A DNA stretch of 64,000 bases from Robiginitomaculum sp. GTDB lineage: Bacteria > Pseudomonadota > Alphaproteobacteria > Caulobacterales > Maricaulaceae. The stretch spans positions 43,975 through 107,974 of the forward strand of contig JAESTZ010000006.1 in assembly GCA_016763315.1 (NCBI GenBank), in the 5' to 3' direction. A program made the position numbers and the translations under genes. Shown here piece by piece: positions 9,060-18,024 of this stretch. The notes under the pieces are model-generated. The model saw only the letters and a list, made by a program, of their open reading frames with translations. It ran no database searches and was not told where the DNA came from. How positions within the stretch are numbered: position 1 is the stretch's first letter; the number at the start of each line of letters is the position of its first letter.

Positions 9060-9428
9060 TCAACAATTTTTCCGACAGTAAACTTCGACACCGGCGGCGG
9101 CGGCCTTGGCAATAGCTGCCGGTTTTTCTATGCGAACTCTTACTGCTTGCACTCTTGGTTCAATCAAACACTGATCGGCAATTTTGTTGATCAAAGTTTC
9201 GATCAACTGCACATGGCCGGCTTTGCATTCGGTTTCGATAATACCGGCCAGCCATTCATAATTCAAAGTTTCTACCAGAAGATCATCTTTTGGCGGCGCA
9301 ATTTCACCAAGATCAAGTTCAATATCAACCTTGATCTCCTGTTCATTTTTGCGCTCATGGTCATGAACGCCGATACTGGTCATTATCTGATAACCGGACA
9401 GGAAAATACTTGTCGTTGCAACGCTCAT
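9060..9428 (-). CDS. folB: Dihydroneopterin aldolase
   Basis: This cytosolic enzyme of about 122 residues from folate synthesis converts 7,8-dihydroneopterin to 6-hydroxymethyl-dihydropterin and glycolaldehyde. Family features are visible: GVHDHERKNEQEIKVDIEL near the start, the ETLNYEWL segment with the active-site Tyr, QLIETLINKIAD, and RIEKPAAI carrying the catalytic Lys near the C-terminus. The ATG at 9428 is chosen because it overlaps the stop of the upstream reductase gene (ATGA at 9425-9428); a longer frame from 9461 would add 11 residues inside that gene. The pairing with a pteridine-reductase-like gene supports a shared pterin pathway. Confidence 0.9.
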   Translation of the reverse strand: MSVATTSIFLSGYQIMTSIGVHDHERKNEQEIKVDIELDLGEIAPPKDDLLVETLNYEWLAGIIETECKAGHVQLIETLINKIADQCLIEPRVQAVRVRIEKPAAIAKAAAAGVEVYCRKNC

Positions 9429-10177
9429 TCCCTGACCCCTATGATATCGGCTGTTTGCCACATCAGGCTCTGCCCGCCATCAACCGTTATGGTTTGTCCT
9501 GTTATTGCGTTGCTGTTCAACAAGAACATCACCGCATCAACTATTTCTTGTACCGGTGAGCCGTGTTGCAACAAGCCTGCCTGTTGCTGTTTGGCAAAAT
9601 CATCGGCGCTTTGTCGCGCATTAGCCAGTGTAGGCCCGGGAGCAACTGCATTTACCCTGATCTGTGGTGCTAATGCTTGTGCCATGGTGGTGGTGGCTGC
9701 GCCCAATACTGCCTTTGACAGAGTATAGCTGAAAAAATCGGGATTAAGCTTTGCTAGCCTTTGGTCAAGTATGTTGACCACATGGCCAGTTTGATCCGAT
9801 GGTAACTGTTCGGCAAAGCCTTGGCTTAAGAACACCGGAGCCTTGGCGTTTATCGCAAAATGCCGATCCCAGCTTTGCTCGCTGATCTCGTTCAGATGAT
9901 CGTTCTCAAACAGGCTGGCATTATTGATCAGTGCGTGTACGGGAGTTTGCTCTGTGCCTATTTGCTTCCATAGGCCGAGGCATTGATCATGAACTGATAA
10001 ATCGGCCTGTACCGCTTCGCCTGTACCGCCGGCAATTTGTATTTGTTCCAGCGTTTGCTCAGCGCCTTTTCGTGAAGTATTGTAATGAACAATTACGTAA
10101 AATCCGGCTCTGGCCAGTTCAACACAAAGCGCTTGTCCAATTCGCGCCCCGCCACCTGTAACCAAAACTCTGCGCAT
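9425..10177 (-). CDS. Short-chain dehydrogenase, FolM/pteridine reductase-like
   Basis: This is a 250-residue classical SDR. The nucleotide-binding motif reads TGGGARIG (about residues 7-14), the variant typical of pteridine reductases and FolM rather than the usual TGxxxGIG. NNAS follows at about residue 87, the catalytic YTLSK motif at about 151-155, and PGPTL after that. FolM reduces dihydromonapterin or dihydrobiopterin with NADPH and can contribute dihydrofolate reductase activity. The stop overlaps the folB start, so the two are one transcript and the pterin assignment gains support. Four bases separate it from the upstream exchanger gene, which may head the operon. Confidence 0.8.
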   Translation of the reverse strand: MRRVLVTGGGARIGQALCVELARAGFYVIVHYNTSRKGAEQTLEQIQIAGGTGEAVQADLSVHDQCLGLWKQIGTEQTPVHALINNASLFENDHLNEISEQSWDRHFAINAKAPVFLSQGFAEQLPSDQTGHVVNILDQRLAKLNPDFFSYTLSKAVLGAATTTMAQALAPQIRVNAVAPGPTLANARQSADDFAKQQQAGLLQHGSPVQEIVDAVMFLLNSNAITGQTITVDGGQSLMWQTADIIGVRE

Positions 10178-10180
10178 CGT

Positions 10181-11152
10181 TCAAGCTACCTTTAATACCA
10201 GCCAGCTCAGATAAGCCAGATAACTAGCAAACATCAAAAATCCGGCTATCCGGCCAACTGGTTGTCGTGAAAATGCAAATATCGCTAACAACACACTGGC
10301 CGCCAGCATGATCGGCAGATCAAAGTACAACAGACTTGGGTCTACCGGCAAATTACCGGCCATAGCCGAAGCTCCGCCAACCGCAAAAATATTAAAGATA
10401 TTCGAGCCAAAAGCATTACCAATAGCCAATTCCGAATGACCACGAAGAGCGGCAATCACTGACGTTGCCAATTCCGGCAATGAAGTACCTATGGCAACAA
10501 TGGTTAGACCAATAATTGCATGGGAAACGTCAAAGTATTCAGCAATGTCCACAGCATTAGTGCCGACCAGATAACCGCCTAGCGGTAAACCGATCAATCC
10601 ACTAAATACAAACAAAGCAATGCTGGCTTTCTTCTTTGGCAGGCCGTCCATATTATCGACATCGGCCATTTCAGTGATGTCTGCGGCGACTTGCTTGCCG
10701 CTTCGTGCCTGCACAAACAAATAAATTAAATAAATTATGATCAGTGAAAACAACATAGCGCCTTGCCAAAATGTAATCGTTCCACCAGCCGCCATCAGAT
10801 AGAAAATAATCGTTGCGACAATAGCAATCGTAATGTTGCGCCGGATACCGGGAGCCGTTGTAACTATCGGTAATATCATCGCCGGAACACCTAAGACTAA
10901 CAACATATTGGCGATGTTGGAGCCGATAACATTACCTACTGCCAAGCCCGGAGCCCCGGCCAGCACTGCGCCTACACTAACCACTAATTCCGGCGCTGAA
11001 GTACCAAGCGCAACTACGGTAAGGCCAATGATCAATGGTGGAATACCCCAACCTTTAGCCAAAGAAGCAGAGCCGCGTACCAATAAGTCACCAGCAATTA
11101 TCAGAACTGCAATTCCAAATATCAGCCACAAAGTAGGAACAAAAACTTCCAT
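10181..11152 (-). CDS. Calcium/sodium antiporter (CaCA family, YrbG-like)
   Basis: This is a 323-residue inner-membrane exchanger with about ten helices. The two inverted alpha-repeats that form the ion pathway are clear: GTSAPELVVS plus GNVIGSNIANMLLVLG in the first half, and GTSLPELATS plus GNAFGSNIFNIFAVGG in the second. They are joined by a charged cytosolic loop (about residues 150-175, ADITEMADVDNMD). The family exchanges Ca2+ for Na+ or K+. The start at 11152 begins MEVFVPTLWLIFG directly at the first helix. It lies immediately upstream of the SDR and folB on the same strand, but no functional link is evident. Confidence 0.92.
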   Translation of the reverse strand: MEVFVPTLWLIFGIAVLIIAGDLLVRGSASLAKGWGIPPLIIGLTVVALGTSAPELVVSVGAVLAGAPGLAVGNVIGSNIANMLLVLGVPAMILPIVTTAPGIRRNITIAIVATIIFYLMAAGGTITFWQGAMLFSLIIIYLIYLFVQARSGKQVAADITEMADVDNMDGLPKKKASIALFVFSGLIGLPLGGYLVGTNAVDIAEYFDVSHAIIGLTIVAIGTSLPELATSVIAALRGHSELAIGNAFGSNIFNIFAVGGASAMAGNLPVDPSLLYFDLPIMLAASVLLAIFAFSRQPVGRIAGFLMFASYLAYLSWLVLKVA

Positions 11153-11381
11153 GATTACCTGTTACTCCTCAAAGCAAAATTATTTTGCTAGATTCCTCGT
11201 AGCACCATTTCTCATAACCTGCGCGGCAAGACAAGGAAATTGCGCACTTCTTGCCAATGCCATATTATCTCAAACAACATAAAACTGTGTTTCAGCAGTT
11301 TTGTCTCAATTCAGTAATTGACCTTGGCGTTGCAGCGACTATGCTCCGCGACGATTTTGGCAAAGGTTTATGACCTTAAAT

Positions 11382-11468
11382 GCCCCCGTGGCGGAATTGG
11401 TAGACGCGACGGATTCAAAATCCGTTGACCTAACGGTCGTGCCAGTTCGATTCTGGCCGGGGGCACCA
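11382..11468 (+). tRNA. tRNA-Leu (anticodon CAA)
   Basis: The acceptor strands GCCCCCG and CGGGGGC pair fully, and CCA is encoded (11466-11468). The anticodon stem ACGGA/TCCGT encloses TTCAAAA, giving anticodon CAA. A long variable arm (TTGACCTAACGGTCG) and a GTTCGATTC T-loop mark a class II leucine tRNA. The following 240 bases up to the LuxR gene hold a short hairpin-rich stretch but no gene I can support. Confidence 0.97.
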
Positions 11469-11708
11469 TTTTCTTTGATCTCGCGGCGATATGCATAGGC
11501 CTCCGATGGGGCGCCCTGACCGGGAGGCGGGCGGTCGCCCTTGCCAAACCGAAATGGTTTGGTTGGTGCGGTTCAAGATTGGTTCCGCAAGGGAACCATT
11601 TTCTTTACGGAAAATAGCGAACTCAATTTATTGGTTCGCAATTAGCCCGATGCAGCGCATCATGTTGTATCGTTGAATCATTCTACGATAGTACCACGTT
11701 CGATGTTT

Positions 11709-12215
11709 TTATGAGGGGCTAAACAGGTCTTCCAGGAAAAAAGCAGATAATTCCGAGCGCCCTGCCAGCTCTGACTTTTCATACACACTGGCGCATTGGG
11801 TTCGTGTTGTTTTTTCCGATGTATTTCTGATTTCGGCGATTTCTTTTATGCTCAGCCCCTTGAGCAACATGAAGGCTATTTCTTTTTCAGAGGGTGTAAG
11901 GCGCCAATAATCCATTTGCTGGTGAATGCTGTCACTTAAACCGTGTATGTGTTTTTGTAACTGCTGCCGCCATTTATTTGATTCTGCTTGTAATAGTTTC
12001 ACCTTGTACTTTTCTTGTTTAAGCGAGGACATGGATTTCAACGATTTATAGACTAAAAGTAACACGCCGAACATTGCAAATAACCCGACTACACCTTCTA
12101 TGAAAAGGTGCCAGAGCGCAGTGCCTTCGTTGAAGTCAGCTGTTAAGTCCACCATAATCAATATGATAATTACAGTCAGGATCAGTATTATAAAAATACG
12201 CTCTTCGATTTTCAT
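11709..12215 (-). CDS. Membrane-anchored LuxR-type regulator
   Basis: This 168-residue protein has two N-terminal membrane helices (about residues 7-23 and 38-56) joined by a short loop, then a basic, coiled-coil-like linker (residues 60-95). A C-terminal LuxR/GerE helix-turn-helix follows (LTPSEKEIAFMLLKGLSIKE, with the recognition helix near SEKTTRTQ). The helix-turn-helix would bind DNA while tethered to the inner membrane; there is no receiver or autoinducer domain. Its ATG follows the cytochrome b561 gene by 23 bases on the same strand, suggesting that it is co-transcribed and may respond to membrane redox state or to that cytochrome. No target is known. Confidence 0.82.
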   Translation of the reverse strand: MKIEERIFIILILTVIIILIMVDLTADFNEGTALWHLFIEGVVGLFAMFGVLLLVYKSLKSMSSLKQEKYKVKLLQAESNKWRQQLQKHIHGLSDSIHQQMDYWRLTPSEKEIAFMLLKGLSIKEIAEIRNTSEKTTRTQCASVYEKSELAGRSELSAFFLEDLFSPS

Positions 12216-12238
12216 AATATGATTATATGGCAGACTTT

Positions 12239-12988
12239 TTAGTCATCATCATTGTATTTTTCTTCGCGCTTGTATTCATTTTCGTATCCGCTTTTGTCTT
12301 TTTCCATTTCCTCCAGTTTTATTTGGAAGCCGGGAAGATCCAGAGTTCTTTCTTTGGGGTCATAGCCGTTTGCCATCAATGACACAAATGCGATAACCGC
12401 AATTATGAAAAATAATGCGACAATATTGTTGTTGCTTTTAATTCCGACACTGCTGTCATCAATAGGGTCTTTGTAACCGGTAATCATGCTTTTTGCGATT
12501 GGGTCTTTATGACGTATTGTATGCAGTATTACTCCGGCGATATGCAAAAGCACAATGATCAAGAAGCCGTCTGACAACAGTTCATGTATTTCTTCAAGCA
12601 GTTCAGTTTTGCTGGGGGTAGTTATTAAATACCCTGTTATTGCCAGGCCTATAGAAATGGAAATCATAAGCAAAGCTGCCCAGCTGGAGGCCGGGTTGCG
12701 GCCAAGTTTTCGTTCGGAGTTTTTGGAGAAAATGCCTTTGAAGTATTGTATCAATGCTGTTGGCGATAATACATAAGATGAAAACCTGGCATATTTGGTT
12801 CCGACAATTCCCCAAATTATCCTAAGGAACACAATAAGTGCCATCAATAATCCGATCATCATGTGATAGGGGAAAACTTCGCTTTCATCTTCAAAAACAT
12901 TGGTAATGAAATAAGCCGCGACGAAAAGAGCAGCAAAACTCCAATGGAAAAGCCGAGTTGGTAAATCGTATATAAGAGTTTTTTTCAT
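12239..12988 (-). CDS. Cytochrome b561 family di-heme membrane protein
   Basis: This is a protein of about 249 residues with four to five membrane helices. Candidate heme-ligand histidines are in RLFHWSF (about residue 15), PYHMMIGLL, HELLSDG and LLHIAGVILHTIRHKD, the arrangement of the bacterial cytochrome b561/Ni-Fe-hydrogenase b-type family that passes electrons between quinone and a periplasmic partner. The C-terminal third has a further helix and a highly charged tail rich in Glu, Lys and Asp, possibly a docking surface. The ATG at 12988 is preferred over one 15 codons earlier because a GAGGAC site precedes it. It is paired with the membrane LuxR regulator downstream. Confidence 0.85.
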   Translation of the reverse strand: MKKTLIYDLPTRLFHWSFAALFVAAYFITNVFEDESEVFPYHMMIGLLMALIVFLRIIWGIVGTKYARFSSYVLSPTALIQYFKGIFSKNSERKLGRNPASSWAALLMISISIGLAITGYLITTPSKTELLEEIHELLSDGFLIIVLLHIAGVILHTIRHKDPIAKSMITGYKDPIDDSSVGIKSNNNIVALFFIIAVIAFVSLMANGYDPKERTLDLPGFQIKLEEMEKDKSGYENEYKREEKYNDDD

Positions 12989-13079
12989 TTCGTCCTCACA
13001 GGTTATTTGGTGTTTTATAATATTAAGCTCCATAAGCTGTCATGGGGCATATGACCTATAACACCGGATTTGTTGTTAT

Positions 13080-14825
13080 TTATCGCAAGTTATCTAACAG
13101 GCCAGCATCGAGTGCCTTAACTGTGGCTACATATCCGGCTTGGGTGGCTTTATCAAACGACTTCCAGTCGCGAAGATCCATGTCTTCCATTTCCGGCAAG
13201 ATTAAAATATCTGCATTGGCTCTTCTTACGTCAAGGTTGCTGGTAGATAGTGTTGCGGTTCGCAGCAATAATGATGCAATCGGTGGAGCTTTGCGAAAGC
13301 CATTTTTCATTACCCATCCAAAGAAACCCGGCGGGTCAATAAATTCCTCTGCCTCAAGTCCGCGTACCTGACTGACATCAATGCCTAGTACCGGCCCGCG
13401 GTGAAAGTCCTGCATAACGTCGACAGGGAAATTGTTAAGTACTGCACCATCTACGTGTACCTCCCTGTTCATAACCACAGGAGGAAGAACTCCGGGCAAG
13501 GCTATGCTGGCTCGTAAAGCCTCCCGTAATAGTCCTTCACGGTGAATAGTAGGTTGTCCTGTAGTTAAATTTGCCGAGACACAAAAAAACGGCAGCACCA
13601 TGTTTTCAATATCAATACAGCCAAAATGTTTAGCCAGACGGCGTTTTACTCTGGCTCCTTTGGTTAATGACACTACTGGCAATACATAATCATTAACCGG
13701 GTTGCTGTTTACAAACGCCTCTAAAATGGATTGTTCAATTTTCTCATCGCACCAACCCATAGCAACATTGGCGGCGATGATTGCCCCCATGCTGGTTCCG
13801 CCGCAAAAATCAATCGGAATATTGGCTTCTCGCAATGCCCGCACTGCGCCTATGTGTGCATAGGCTCTGGCTCCGCCGCCTGACAGAACCAAACCAACGG
13901 AACGCCCCGCAGCGGTTCTGGCAATTCGTGCGGCGTCTTCTTTATTACTGGTTCGCCAGTGGAAAACTCGTGATGCGTTTGCTGCTTTTTTCCAGTCTTT
14001 GCCTTTGCTGACCGCCCGTTCGTCTTGATTGTGCAATAAAATCACATCAATCAATCGCATTGCTCTGGCTGGAGAGTTTTCCGGCGGCAATAGTGGATCG
14101 GAAGGTCTTGCGTCAGCTCTGCCCAAAATCCATATTCGGTCGGCATAACGCATACAAAGTCGAAACCAGTCGTTATCGGCAATAGGTCCATATAACAAAA
14201 TAATATCGTGTACTTGTTCTTGCTGATCGAACCAGTAAGGGGATTGTTGTTGATCCTTTGGGCCGATTATTTTTACCGTCTTACCGATAATGGTTAGTTG
14301 ATTGGCCAATTGTTTTGCCAGATATTTAGTGGCGATAGTTGGTGAGGTTGCCAGCATTACGAACACTTTTGGTTGACTGCGTTCATTAAGGGTTGTGCGG
14401 TTGTTCGAGCGCATTCGCAATACAATCATTTGCGACAGTATTAGTAATAAATCGGGAAATTTACGAGACAGCTTGTTAAAAACGTCTCGTGGAAGACGGA
14501 TCAATTCTGCATCACGCAAAGCATAAACTGCGCTGGCATGTGGAGTCGCACCTAAAAATGCCATTTCCCCGACCGGCTCACCAGTGCGGATATAACCAAG
14601 TAATTCTAACTCGCCATCTGATGCCCGGTGAAATGCGCCAAACACTCCCGATTTGACAAAATAAATACTGTTCGCGTGATCTCCGGGTTGGAAAAGGGCT
14701 TTACCACCGGGTATTTTTATCCATTCAGCATTTTTGGCAGCAGTTCTTAATGCTCCTTTGGGGGCTCCTGCCAAAGTGGAAATGCTTTGTAAGTCTTCTA
14801 GGGTAAGGATTTGTTTCTGTGGCAT
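13080..14825 (-). CDS. Patatin-like phospholipase with cyclic-nucleotide-binding domain
   Basis: This 581-residue protein of the NTE/RssA type has three parts. Residues about 10-135 form a cNMP-binding (Crp-like) domain with GEPVGEMAFLG. Residues about 150-280 are a linker with alternating beta/alpha sequence. Residues about 308-500 are the patatin domain, with the oxyanion loop SGGGARA, nucleophile Ser345 in GTSMG and the dyad Asp459 in DGA. It should hydrolyse acyl esters of phospholipids or lysophospholipids near the inner membrane, perhaps controlled by a nucleotide, though the binding pocket is not clearly canonical. It is transcribed together with the TlpA-like gene upstream, with three bases between them. 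Confidence 0.9.
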   Translation of the reverse strand: MPQKQILTLEDLQSISTLAGAPKGALRTAAKNAEWIKIPGGKALFQPGDHANSIYFVKSGVFGAFHRASDGELELLGYIRTGEPVGEMAFLGATPHASAVYALRDAELIRLPRDVFNKLSRKFPDLLLILSQMIVLRMRSNNRTTLNERSQPKVFVMLATSPTIATKYLAKQLANQLTIIGKTVKIIGPKDQQQSPYWFDQQEQVHDIILLYGPIADNDWFRLCMRYADRIWILGRADARPSDPLLPPENSPARAMRLIDVILLHNQDERAVSKGKDWKKAANASRVFHWRTSNKEDAARIARTAAGRSVGLVLSGGGARAYAHIGAVRALREANIPIDFCGGTSMGAIIAANVAMGWCDEKIEQSILEAFVNSNPVNDYVLPVVSLTKGARVKRRLAKHFGCIDIENMVLPFFCVSANLTTGQPTIHREGLLREALRASIALPGVLPPVVMNREVHVDGAVLNNFPVDVMQDFHRGPVLGIDVSQVRGLEAEEFIDPPGFFGWVMKNGFRKAPPIASLLLRTATLSTSNLDVRRANADILILPEMEDMDLRDWKSFDKATQAGYVATVKALDAGLLDNLR

Positions 14826-14828
14826 GTT

Positions 14829-15452
14829 TCAACTCCATGCCTTTGAGAATTTTGCAATAAAATCGGCAATTTGTGGATTATTCCATTTACCACCGGAAAT
14901 GCTTCCATAGGTTCTGGCTATTTCACGACCATTTGTATCGATCAATGCAGCCATTGGCAAACCGGCAGTTTTTGTATTGTTACGGGTGTTGACTTTCATT
15001 GACCTAAAAAACCCCCAACCATCGTTTGAGCCACCTTGCATTGGTGTTAAAGTGTTTATTTGTTGCTGATGATAAAATTTTGCAAGATCACCAAGGCTGG
15101 TTTTCGGATCAGCAGTTTTAAGTACTATTACCGAGAACTTTGGCGAGTTCAATTTTGATGCCAGCGCGTCCAATCCTGGTGTTTCAACGAGGCAAGGCGT
15201 GCACCAGCTTGCCCACAAATCTAGTAAAACAGCTTTGCCCATGAACATTTGCATCCAGCTATAAGTTCCTGTTGCTGTGGTGATTGGTATATTCATTGGC
15301 ACGCCGGAATCGGCAGGGGGAGCTTCGAAATATCCAGCAGCCGGATGGTTCATAAGTTCCAATATTTCTTCGGGCAAAGATTGTGCATTTGCTTTGTATG
15401 CAAGGGGAAGGGCGGCCATTGCGCCGATTACTATTCTACGATTAAATTTCAT
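14829..15452 (-). CDS. Exported TlpA/ResA-like thioredoxin-fold protein
   Basis: This is a protein of about 207 residues with an N-terminal signal (KFNRRIVIGAMAALPLAYKANA) and a thioredoxin fold whose active site is WCTPC (about residues 85-89), preceded by LLDLWASWC. A cis-Pro region follows near GLPMAALID. Such proteins reduce or shuffle disulfides in the periplasm, often for cytochrome c maturation. The ATG at 15452 is used because an upstream frame from 15512 adds 20 residues without a signal-like character. It lies three bases upstream of the patatin gene on the same strand. Which substrate it reduces cannot be told. Confidence 0.88.
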   Translation of the reverse strand: MKFNRRIVIGAMAALPLAYKANAQSLPEEILELMNHPAAGYFEAPPADSGVPMNIPITTATGTYSWMQMFMGKAVLLDLWASWCTPCLVETPGLDALASKLNSPKFSVIVLKTADPKTSLGDLAKFYHQQQINTLTPMQGGSNDGWGFFRSMKVNTRNNTKTAGLPMAALIDTNGREIARTYGSISGGKWNNPQIADFIAKFSKAWS

Positions 15453-15549
15453 AATAACAGAATTTAATCGAAAAATGTAAACAATAAAACAAGTAGAGTC
15501 GTAAATTAACACCCGTATTTATTGCCGGTTGCCGCTGAAAACGCGATTC

Positions 15550-16716
15550 CTATTCTTGGGTTAATTCTTGTTTCTGTTGCATTTCGATTAATACGTCTTG
15601 TGCTTGTTCAAGCCGTATTATTGCAAGGTCAATTTCATTTTGCGCTTCATTAGAGCTGACTTCAAGGCGAGCTAAAGAACGAATGGTTCGTTCCAGTGAT
15701 CGTTGGGTGCGGTAAAGCTTAGTGTTGCCGTTTGCGCCTGTTTGCGGATCCCAGTCAAACCGAATTATGGTGGAGTTTTGGCCATCAAGGGGAAATGCAA
15801 GACTGTCTCTTACCTCGGTCAAACTCTCATGACCCTGCTTCATTGCTCTTTTAACTTCTTCGCGTATTATTTCATATTCATTTTTTCGAATATTAACTGA
15901 GAAATTCGATGCTACATTGTGTTCTGTGTTAAAGAAGTCATTCGCCCAATTTACTGAAGAGCAATCTTTAATTTTAATGTTTGCCGGTAGTTTGGTGTTT
16001 CTATTTCCACAGGAATTTTCAAGTTGATTTTGTGTCAAACCACGAACACTGGATAAATCAGCTCCGCTAAGAAATACTTGATCAAATACTGCATTGCTAA
16101 GGATGGCATTGCCAAACTTGGCATCGCGAAAATCCACATGGTCAAATTCGGCTTCACGTAAGTCTGCGGCTTGCATGTTGGTTTGTATCAAATTGGATCT
16201 TGTAAAGCTTACTCCGCGTAATTTGGCGCCAGAAAAGTCAGTATGAGACAAATTGCTGGTTTCAAATTCTGCATCTATAAATGATGCCCCCAATAAATTG
16301 CTGTGGCTTAAATTACAGGAGTAGAATTCTGCATCTCGCCCTTTCACGCCGGTGAAATTGGCTCGTGAAAAATTACTGCCATTAGCTTGAATGTCGTCAA
16401 GAGTTGCTCCGGAGAAATCTGCCCAGGAAAAATTACTGCCGCTGGCTTTGACATCGCTAAGGTCGGTTCTGCGAAAAACTGCTCGATTGAAATTGGAGCC
16501 GGTCATTTTCGAGTCACTTAGGTCAGTGCCGGTGAAATTGGCTCTCGGGAAGCTTACGCCATTCATACGGGCATTGGACAAGTTCTTTTTAGATAAGTTA
16601 CAATCGGCACAAACACCACCAAAACCCATAATTTTCGCGAGCTTGTCAGATCCGGACAAAGCCGGGCTTGCGCTAAGCAGCAAGATTATCGATCCTATAA
16701 GTATAATTCTTTGCAT
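15550..16716 (-). CDS. Exported pentapeptide-repeat protein
   Basis: This 388-residue protein starts with a signal peptide (about residues 1-21, ending SPALSG). Residues about 38-230 are pentapeptide repeats of the A(D/N)LXX kind (NLSNARM, NFTGTDLSDSK, GSNFSRANFTG and many more), which fold into a right-handed four-sided helix. The repeats stop near a Cys-containing segment (SCGNRN, KDCSSV), and the last 120 residues are helical with charged coiled-coil-like sequence (RSLARLEVSSNEAQNEIDLA). Pentapeptide proteins in the cytosol can shield gyrase, but the signal peptide here argues against that. It may be a periplasmic scaffold. The function is unknown and the gene appears monocistronic. Confidence 0.85.
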   Translation of the reverse strand: MQRIILIGSIILLLSASPALSGSDKLAKIMGFGGVCADCNLSKKNLSNARMNGVSFPRANFTGTDLSDSKMTGSNFNRAVFRRTDLSDVKASGSNFSWADFSGATLDDIQANGSNFSRANFTGVKGRDAEFYSCNLSHSNLLGASFIDAEFETSNLSHTDFSGAKLRGVSFTRSNLIQTNMQAADLREAEFDHVDFRDAKFGNAILSNAVFDQVFLSGADLSSVRGLTQNQLENSCGNRNTKLPANIKIKDCSSVNWANDFFNTEHNVASNFSVNIRKNEYEIIREEVKRAMKQGHESLTEVRDSLAFPLDGQNSTIIRFDWDPQTGANGNTKLYRTQRSLERTIRSLARLEVSSNEAQNEIDLAIIRLEQAQDVLIEMQQKQELTQE

Positions 16717-16863
16717 GGAACTTTCCGTAAATCGTCCGTGTGTTTTGTTTACAAATTGTTATTGCGGTGGTTTTTCCAAAAAATCCACTTAAATTTGGGT
16801 AATATGGCAGACAGGTTGAGCTAGAGGCTTGCAATTAACCCATTCATCTACCACATTGTCGCA

Positions 16864-17220
16864 ATGACACGTATTAAACCGCAAATAGTGAATTTGACCG
16901 AAAAGGCTGCAAGCCGAGTAAAAGAGCTGCTTGTCGAAAAACAGCAGGGGTTCTTACGTGTCGGGGTTAAGAATGGCGGTTGTGCCGGCATGGAATATAC
17001 CATGGATTATGTGGCCGAAGCAGAAGCACTAGACGAAACTGTTACCGATAAAGACGTGACGATTTTAGTTGATGCGGCGGCGGTATTGTTTTTGCTTGGT
17101 TCGACAATCGATTATGAAGTCGAAATTTTACATTCCAAGTTCGTCTTTAAAAACCCGAACGAGACCGATGCTTGCGGGTGCGGTATCAGTGTCACCATTG
17201 AGCCGGCTGTTGCTTTATAG
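16864..17220 (+). CDS. A-type iron-sulfur carrier (IscA/SufA/ErpA family)
   Basis: This is a 118-residue cytosolic carrier with the three conserved cysteines of the HesB family: one in NGGCAGMEY (about residue 40) and two in DACGCGISV (about residues 104-106). It accepts an Fe-S cluster from the assembly scaffold and delivers it to apo-enzymes. Its length and motif order match SufA/ErpA. In alphaproteobacteria this gene often closes the suf operon, but here the neighbours are a pentapeptide protein on the opposite strand and a broken exported gene, so it stands alone. Which of the A-type subgroups it belongs to cannot be set by eye. Confidence 0.93.
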   Translation: MTRIKPQIVNLTEKAASRVKELLVEKQQGFLRVGVKNGGCAGMEYTMDYVAEAEALDETVTDKDVTILVDAAAVLFLLGSTIDYEVEILHSKFVFKNPNETDACGCGISVTIEPAVAL

Positions 17221-17272
17221 GTAGCTGATTTTTATTCACTAACTTAGTCGTTTTTACCCGAATGGGATACCA

Positions 17273-17805
17273 ATGAGATTTCATTTAATTGCAATAATTG
17301 TATTCATGCTTGCTACTCTAATGGGTGGTTCGGCAAGTTTTGCGGAAGCTTCTGATAACAATGAGGTTCAAAAAAACCTTCTAATCGGTTCTTGGTATAT
17401 GCCAGAGCCTATGGAAATGACAGAGGCTGGTATCGCTATTTCATTTACGAATATGAATGTTACCTATTCAAGTAACGGCACATCAGCAGGTTCATCATCA
17501 ATGAATTTTATCTCGGGTGATGGTGTTGATGGCGTGAGACAAAACGATATCTCATTAACTTACCATTTGAGGCAGTAACAAATTGGTCGTATGATGCCGG
17601 CGTAATAACCGATACGTTAACCCAAATTACAGTAACGGCGGAACAAGCCAACGCTATTAGTCAAGGTGTCGCTACATCTATGGCGACGGCTATGCGTAGT
17701 GAACCGCCTGCAAAATATAAAGTAATCTTGCTATCGAAAACTGATTTGCAGTTAAAAGATTTGGAAACCGGCATAATAATGGAATACACAAGAGCGGTTG
17801 ATTAA
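17273..17805 (+). pseudogene. Exported protein interrupted by a one-base frameshift
   Basis: The frame from ATG 17273 runs for 101 residues with a signal peptide (about residues 1-25, ASFAEA) and stops at 17576-17578. In the -1 frame, coding sequence continues from GAG GCA GTA to TAA at 17803-17805 (FEAVTNWSYDAGVI through IIMEYTRAVD). Adding one T to the TTT near 17565 joins both halves into one 177-residue protein with no internal stop. This is either a true inactivating deletion, a sequencing error in a short T-run, or a -1 recoding site. The protein family is not recognised; the size and the GSWYMPE start suggest a small secreted lipocalin-like protein. It lies 52 bases after the IscA-family gene. 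Confidence 0.7.
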
Positions 17806-18024
17806 GTCTGCAAGCCTAGTGAGTTATGGCTCATACCGTCAAAAGGTGATCATTTCCAACTAACGACCTATTCTAAACACTATTTTTGCCAGCAAAAGTC
17901 CGCATGGGCTTGAACTTTGGTGCGGTTCCGGCTATGTCCGCCGATCAAAGGGGGAGGGTGTAATGATTTGCGCCTGACCATTGTCTGAAACTATATTTGA
18001 AACTTTATTCTGTCAGGAAAAATC

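Noticed and set aside
11465..11608. Direct repeat ACCATTTTCTTT after the tRNA-Leu 3' end and again 130 bases later, like an integration site
   Set aside because: Only 12 bases, very close together, with no integrase or element between them.
11491..11676. A 61-codon plus-strand open frame after tRNA-Leu
   Set aside because: No ribosome site, no conserved features, and it crosses hairpins; likely non-coding.
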